Source of the DNA: Sulfurovum sp.
Lineage (GTDB): Bacteria; Campylobacterota; Campylobacteria; Campylobacterales; Sulfurovaceae
DNA length: 8,620 bases
Direction: 5' to 3'
NCBI GenBank assembly: GCA_015661535.1
Contig: DQVY01000237.1
Span: 1-8,620, forward strand
In this document: positions 6,321 to 8,620 of the stretch, piece by piece
Layout: each line of letters starts with the position of its first letter
How positions within the stretch are numbered: position 1 is the first letter of the stretch
Position numbers and translations under genes: made by a program
The notes under the pieces: model-generated
The model's input: the letters and a program-made list of their open reading frames with translations, nothing else
What the model was told of the DNA's origin: nothing
Database searches by the model: none

Positions 6321-6920
6321 ATGTTTGAAGTTGCAGATTATATTGGTATCATAGCCTTTTCCATGAGTGGCTTTTTTGTTGCTGTACGCAATAAACTAGA
6401 TTTTCTCGGTGTGCTGATCTCTGTTTTCTTAACGGCATTTGGCGGGGGTATCTTAAGAGATATGGTTGTAAACAAAACACCGTATACCTTTACCCATACC
6501 CTCCCGGTGATTGTAATGATCGTTGTTATGGCTTTACTTGTACTTCTGAAGTTTCACAACAAATCGACTATAGAGAATAAACCGCTTTTTATATTGAGTG
6601 ATTCCATAGGATTGATCTCGTTTAGTATTACAGGTGCACTGGTTGGCTTGGAATCAAACCTGAATATTACGGGTGTTCTTGGACTCTCTTTTGTGACAGC
6701 AGTAGGTGGTGGTATTATCAGGGATGTGATCATTAATGAGATCCCCTTTGTTTTAAAAACAGGATTTTACGGGACGGTAGCACTTATTATTGGGGCTGTT
6801 TTATATGTCTTGGACAGTTATGACAGAGTAGATGTCTATTCTTTGAGTATCGTATTTATTTTGGGTGTCATACTGCGTCTGGTTGCCTACTATAAGAAAT
6901 GGTATATCCCTATGATCTAG
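6321..6920 (+). CDS. TRIC/UPF0126 family membrane channel or transporter (YicG/YadS-like)
   Basis: 199 residues, about seven membrane segments, close in size to E. coli YicG and YadS. An internal duplication is obvious: IAFSMSGFFVAVRN (11-24) with GGGILRD (41-47) matches ISFSITGALVGLES (99-112) with GGGIIRD (129-135). The paired GGGxxRD motifs define the UPF0126/TRIC family. Prokaryotic TRIC homologues have been described as trimeric K+-permeable channels, and some UPF0126 members have been linked to glycine uptake, so the substrate here is open. The ATG has no recognisable Shine-Dalgarno and is the only start that keeps the first helix, because the frame closes at 6306-6308. It begins 44 nt after gdhA with no terminator seen. 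The 3' end overlaps the convergent YcxB-like gene by 11 nt. Confidence 0.9.
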   Translation: MFEVADYIGIIAFSMSGFFVAVRNKLDFLGVLISVFLTAFGGGILRDMVVNKTPYTFTHTLPVIVMIVVMALLVLLKFHNKSTIENKPLFILSDSIGLISFSITGALVGLESNLNITGVLGLSFVTAVGGGIIRDVIINEIPFVLKTGFYGTVALIIGAVLYVLDSYDRVDVYSLSIVFILGVILRLVAYYKKWYIPMI

Positions 6921-7401
6921 GGAGATATTTTTGCAGATATGCTTCAAGTTCTTTGATCTGTATATCGTTCATGACGCGTATGGGTATAATATTAAATTGA
7001 CGTGGACTTGTATAGAGAAGATAAAAATTTTCATTTTTTTTCCATTTACTAAAGGCACTCCAGGGTATGGTCTTCTCATTTCCTTTTCCATCCAATCGAA
7101 TACCTTTTCCTGATATACGCAAGGTCGTCTCATAGGGGAGTGTAGCACTTTTTCTATAAATACTTCTGGCCTGATAGGCAGACAACATACTGACAAAAAG
7201 CATATAGAAAGAGATAGAAAAAAATGCGGCAAGTACATTGGTGATGATGGCACGATTGTTTGTAAAGTCCGTACCTATAAGCACTATGCCTGCTGCCAAA
7301 GCTATATAGATAGCTAATTTTACTTTTCTACTCTTTTGTTGATGATGAAAGTTTACAGCTTGAAGATATTCTTCGGGTGTGAGTTTATAAGTGATATGCA
7401 T
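6910..7401 (-). CDS. YcxB-like two-TM membrane protein
   Basis: 163 residues. A short N-terminal segment (TYKLTPEEYLQA) precedes two membrane helices at about residues 28-43 and 51-74. A cytoplasmic, probably beta-rich C-terminal domain follows (about 89-159), with ISGKGIRLDGKGNEKTIPW, then W120 and FYLLY, then the IIPIRV strand. This is the usual plan of YcxB-like (PF14317-type) proteins, whose function is unknown. The ATG is preceded on its own strand by AAGG, 9 nt away. A perfect TATAAT lies at 7430-7435 (minus strand), and a palindrome at 7409-7430 sits between this -10 and the start, so local control by a DNA-binding protein is plausible. Transcription converges with the TRIC gene. Confidence 0.8.
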   Translation of the reverse strand: MHITYKLTPEEYLQAVNFHHQQKSRKVKLAIYIALAAGIVLIGTDFTNNRAIITNVLAAFFSISFYMLFVSMLSAYQARSIYRKSATLPYETTLRISGKGIRLDGKGNEKTIPWSAFSKWKKNENFYLLYTSPRQFNIIPIRVMNDIQIKELEAYLQKYLPRS

Positions 7402-7408
7402 ATGATTG

Positions 7409-7430
7409 TACCTTAAAATTATTTAAGGTA
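7409..7430. promoter_or_regulatory. Perfect 9-bp palindrome, candidate operator of the YcxB-like gene
   Basis: TACCTTAAA (7409-7417) and TTTAAGGTA (7422-7430) are exact inverted repeats separated by ATTA. The element abuts the -10 and covers the predicted transcription start and Shine-Dalgarno (AAGG, minus strand 7411-7414) of the leftward gene. As the start falls inside the repeat, a full RNA hairpin would not be made on that strand, which favours a DNA operator for a dimeric regulator. I do not recognise the regulator. Confidence 0.5.
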
Positions 7431-7435
7431 TTATA
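7430..7435 (-). promoter_or_regulatory. -10 element for the YcxB-like gene
   Basis: The minus strand reads TATAAT, the full consensus, 28 nt upstream of the ATG at 7401. Transcription would start near 7423, inside the palindrome that follows. No strong -35 is visible; TTGTGG (minus strand, 7455-7460) is the nearest match and is 19 nt away. Confidence 0.5.
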
Positions 7436-7466
7436 CAGTATCTACATACATAGTCCACAATGAATA

Positions 7467-7485
7467 CGGTATAAAATTTATACCG
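7467..7485. promoter_or_regulatory. Perfect 19-nt palindrome over a -10 sequence, candidate operator/promoter of the rightward operon
   Basis: CGGTATAAAATTTATACCG is a 9-bp inverted repeat around one central base. It contains TATAAA at 7470-7475, a plausible -10 with a start near 7482 and a leader of about 18 nt. The ribosome binding site AAGGAG (7489-7494) follows directly. A regulator bound here would block RNA polymerase. The AT-rich centre could be palindromic by chance, but the CGG/CCG ends make nine matching pairs less likely to be accidental. Confidence 0.5.
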
Positions 7486-7499
7486 AAAAAGGAGTGTTA

Positions 7500-7832
7500 A
7501 TGTTATATAAAGTAAAAGCGAAGATCAACAAACTAAAAATGAAAGAATTCTATAATGTGTTGACAGACGGAAGTATTGCTGCGCTGGAACCTGAAGGTCC
7601 TGAGATCGTGAATGCCATGCAAAAAGCAGTAAAGAGTGAAGATGATGTTTTGGAATGGTATGAAGTCTGTCACTGTGCTACACCGCTTGAACACGAACGC
7701 GATACGGTATATGATAAATATCTTTATGACATTGAAGTAACACTGGTGTATGAGATAAAAGATGACATAAAAGGTCAATCATTTTGGGATTGTTTGGAAA
7801 ATTGGCATTTTGATGATACCTATACTTTTTAA
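7500..7832 (+). CDS. Conserved-looking acidic protein of unknown function, 110 aa
   Basis: 110 residues, soluble, without signal peptide or membrane segment. I do not recognise the family. Visible features: a basic N-terminal strand (MLYKVKAKINKLKMKEFY), then TDGSIAALEPEGPEIVNAM (22-40), then an acidic stretch ending in WYEVCHCATPLEHERDTVYD (53-72), with Cys57, His58, Cys59 and His66 close together, a possible metal or redox site. The end is rich in Trp, Asp and Phe. The start is ATG 7500 because AAGGAG (7489-7494) lies 5 nt upstream; the GTG at 7494 overlaps that Shine-Dalgarno and would be a poor start. It is the first gene of a probable three-gene operon with a VOC protein and an FAD oxidoreductase. 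Confidence 0.8.
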   Translation: MLYKVKAKINKLKMKEFYNVLTDGSIAALEPEGPEIVNAMQKAVKSEDDVLEWYEVCHCATPLEHERDTVYDKYLYDIEVTLVYEIKDDIKGQSFWDCLENWHFDDTYTF

Positions 7833-7856
7833 TAACATTATAAAAAAGATGTGTGT

Positions 7857-8270
7857 ATGAGATCATTGTTCCATTTGTCTTATAATGTCAACGATTTAGA
7901 AGAAACACGTACTTTTTATGGTGAACTATTGCATTGTAAAGAAGGCAGAAGTACCGATACCTGGGTAGATTTTGACTTTTTTGGACATCAACTTTCTTTG
8001 CATTTGGGTACACCTTTTAAGGTGGAACGTACAGGCAAAGTAGGGGATCATATGGTACCTATGCCGCATCTGGGTGTCATTTTGGAACTGCAGGAATGGG
8101 AAGCCTTGGCACAAAGACTGGAAACTGCCAAATTAGAATTTATTATTGCGCCTACTGTACGTTTTAAAGGGCAGTCTGGAGAACAGTCTATTATGTTTTT
8201 TATCGACCCTTCGGGTAATCCTATTGAGATCAAAGGGTTTAAAAGTTTAGAGGACGTTTTTGAGTGCTAA
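7857..8270 (+). CDS. VOC-superfamily (glyoxalase/dioxygenase fold) protein
   Basis: 137 residues, one VOC unit of two beta-alpha-beta-beta-beta modules. LFHLSYNVNDLEETRTFYGELL (4-25) is a typical opening, followed by DTWVDFDFFGHQLSLHL (34-50), PMPHLGVIL (68-76), RFKGQSGEQSIMFFIDPSGN (102-121) and IEIKGF (123-128). Likely divalent-metal ligands at the standard positions are His6, His71 and Glu124. This subgroup is annotated as glyoxalase/dioxygenase-like with no defined substrate; ordinary glyoxalase I is less likely because the sequence looks different. I take ATG 7857 rather than GTG 7851 because it gives the usual short N-terminus; no strong Shine-Dalgarno supports either. It starts 24 nt after the preceding gene and overlaps the next by 11 nt. 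Confidence 0.9.
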   Translation: MRSLFHLSYNVNDLEETRTFYGELLHCKEGRSTDTWVDFDFFGHQLSLHLGTPFKVERTGKVGDHMVPMPHLGVILELQEWEALAQRLETAKLEFIIAPTVRFKGQSGEQSIMFFIDPSGNPIEIKGFKSLEDVFEC

Positions 8271-8620
8271 AAAAAAGCTTCTCATTATAGGAGCAGGGCT
8301 TAGTGGTATGTACGCTGCTGTCTTACTTCAGGATAAGTATGATGTGACTGTTCTGGAAGCACGTGAACGTACTGGCGGACGTATTTTAAATATATCTGGA
8401 CACGATATGGGCCCTTCGTGGGTTTGGAAACATCAGACACATATTTTACAACTCATAGACTCTCTTGGTTTGGAATGTTTTGAACAGTATATGCATGGTG
8501 ATAGTCTCTATGATGCACCTGGGGAAGTACAACGCTTTTCTCATCCTCTAAGTGTGCCGTCTTATCGGGTGAAGGGTGGTATAAGTCAGATCATTGATGC
8601 TTTGGAAGCTGCGTTATATA
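8260..8620 (+). CDS. FAD-dependent flavin amine-oxidase-like oxidoreductase, 3'-truncated by window edge
   Basis: The first 120 residues are visible. The N-terminal FAD-binding Rossmann motif is GAGLSG (11-16), followed by VLEARERTGGR (31-41), in which Glu33 should bind the FAD ribose and the GGR motif is typical of monoamine-oxidase, phytoene-desaturase and protoporphyrinogen-oxidase relatives. GPSWVW (51-56) and VKGGISQIIDAL (104-115) also fit the flavin amine oxidase group. The substrate cannot be read from this part. The start is TTG 8260: the frame closes at 8248-8250, no ATG occurs before the Rossmann motif, and AGAGGA (8249-8254) lies 5 nt upstream. The start lies inside the VOC gene (11-nt overlap), so translation is probably coupled. 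Confidence 0.88.
   Translation, partial: MSAKKKLLIIGAGLSGMYAAVLLQDKYDVTVLEARERTGGRILNISGHDMGPSWVWKHQTHILQLIDSLGLECFEQYMHGDSLYDAPGEVQRFSHPLSVPSYRVKGGISQIIDALEAALY

Noticed and set aside
6317..6322. TATAAT overlapping the ATG of the TRIC gene as a promoter
   Set aside because: Transcription would begin downstream of the only start codon that preserves the first membrane helix; likely chance in AT-rich DNA.
6969..7253. 94-aa minus-strand frame
   Set aside because: Alternative frame inside the YcxB-like gene, which has a start, Shine-Dalgarno and recognisable domain plan.
7494..7496. GTG start for the 110-aa protein
   Set aside because: It overlaps the Shine-Dalgarno that suits ATG 7500, and adds only two residues.
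1..8620. CRISPR array, tRNA, rRNA, insertion sequence or prophage genes
   Set aside because: No regularly spaced direct repeats, no cloverleaf-like stretch and no transposase or phage protein motifs were seen by eye on either strand.

Overview
The window is AT-rich Gram-negative bacterial DNA. Lipoprotein signal peptides, an outer-membrane efflux channel and the general protein style suggest Campylobacterota, perhaps Sulfurovum- or Sulfurimonas-like. That placement is inference from protein style; no rRNA or other marker gene is present.

Layout. (1) Positions 1-4144, + strand: a tight efflux operon, entered mid-gene. It holds a FUSC-type inner-membrane pump (5' part outside the window), a NodT-family outer-membrane lipoprotein channel, a 71-aa DUF1656 membrane protein and an AaeA/EmrA-like HlyD periplasmic adaptor. 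Junctions are +1, -8 and +9 nt, so the genes are very probably co-transcribed and build one envelope-spanning exporter, probably for aromatic or organic acids. (2) Positions 4145-4486: a 342-nt gap with no convincing protein gene but strong structure. Two consecutive stem-loops have different stems but the same two loop motifs, a third hairpin competes with the first, and promoter-like sequences occur on both strands. This is the best candidate for something undescribed, possibly a small RNA. (3) Positions 4487-6276: a small lipoprotein of unknown function, then NADP-type glutamate dehydrogenase (gdhA). (4) Positions 6321-7401: a TRIC/UPF0126 channel or transporter (+) converging on, and overlapping by 11 nt, a YcxB-like two-TM protein (-). 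(5) Positions 7402-7499: a divergent promoter region with two perfect palindromes. (6) Positions 7500-8620, + strand: a 110-aa protein of unknown family, a VOC (glyoxalase-fold) protein, and the first 120 codons of a flavin amine-oxidase-like FAD protein that starts with TTG inside the VOC gene. These three look like one operon, possibly controlled at the palindrome at 7467-7485.

Most protein genes are recognisable families. The novelty lies in the two intergenic regions, in two unrecognised small proteins, and in the unusually long outer-membrane channel.
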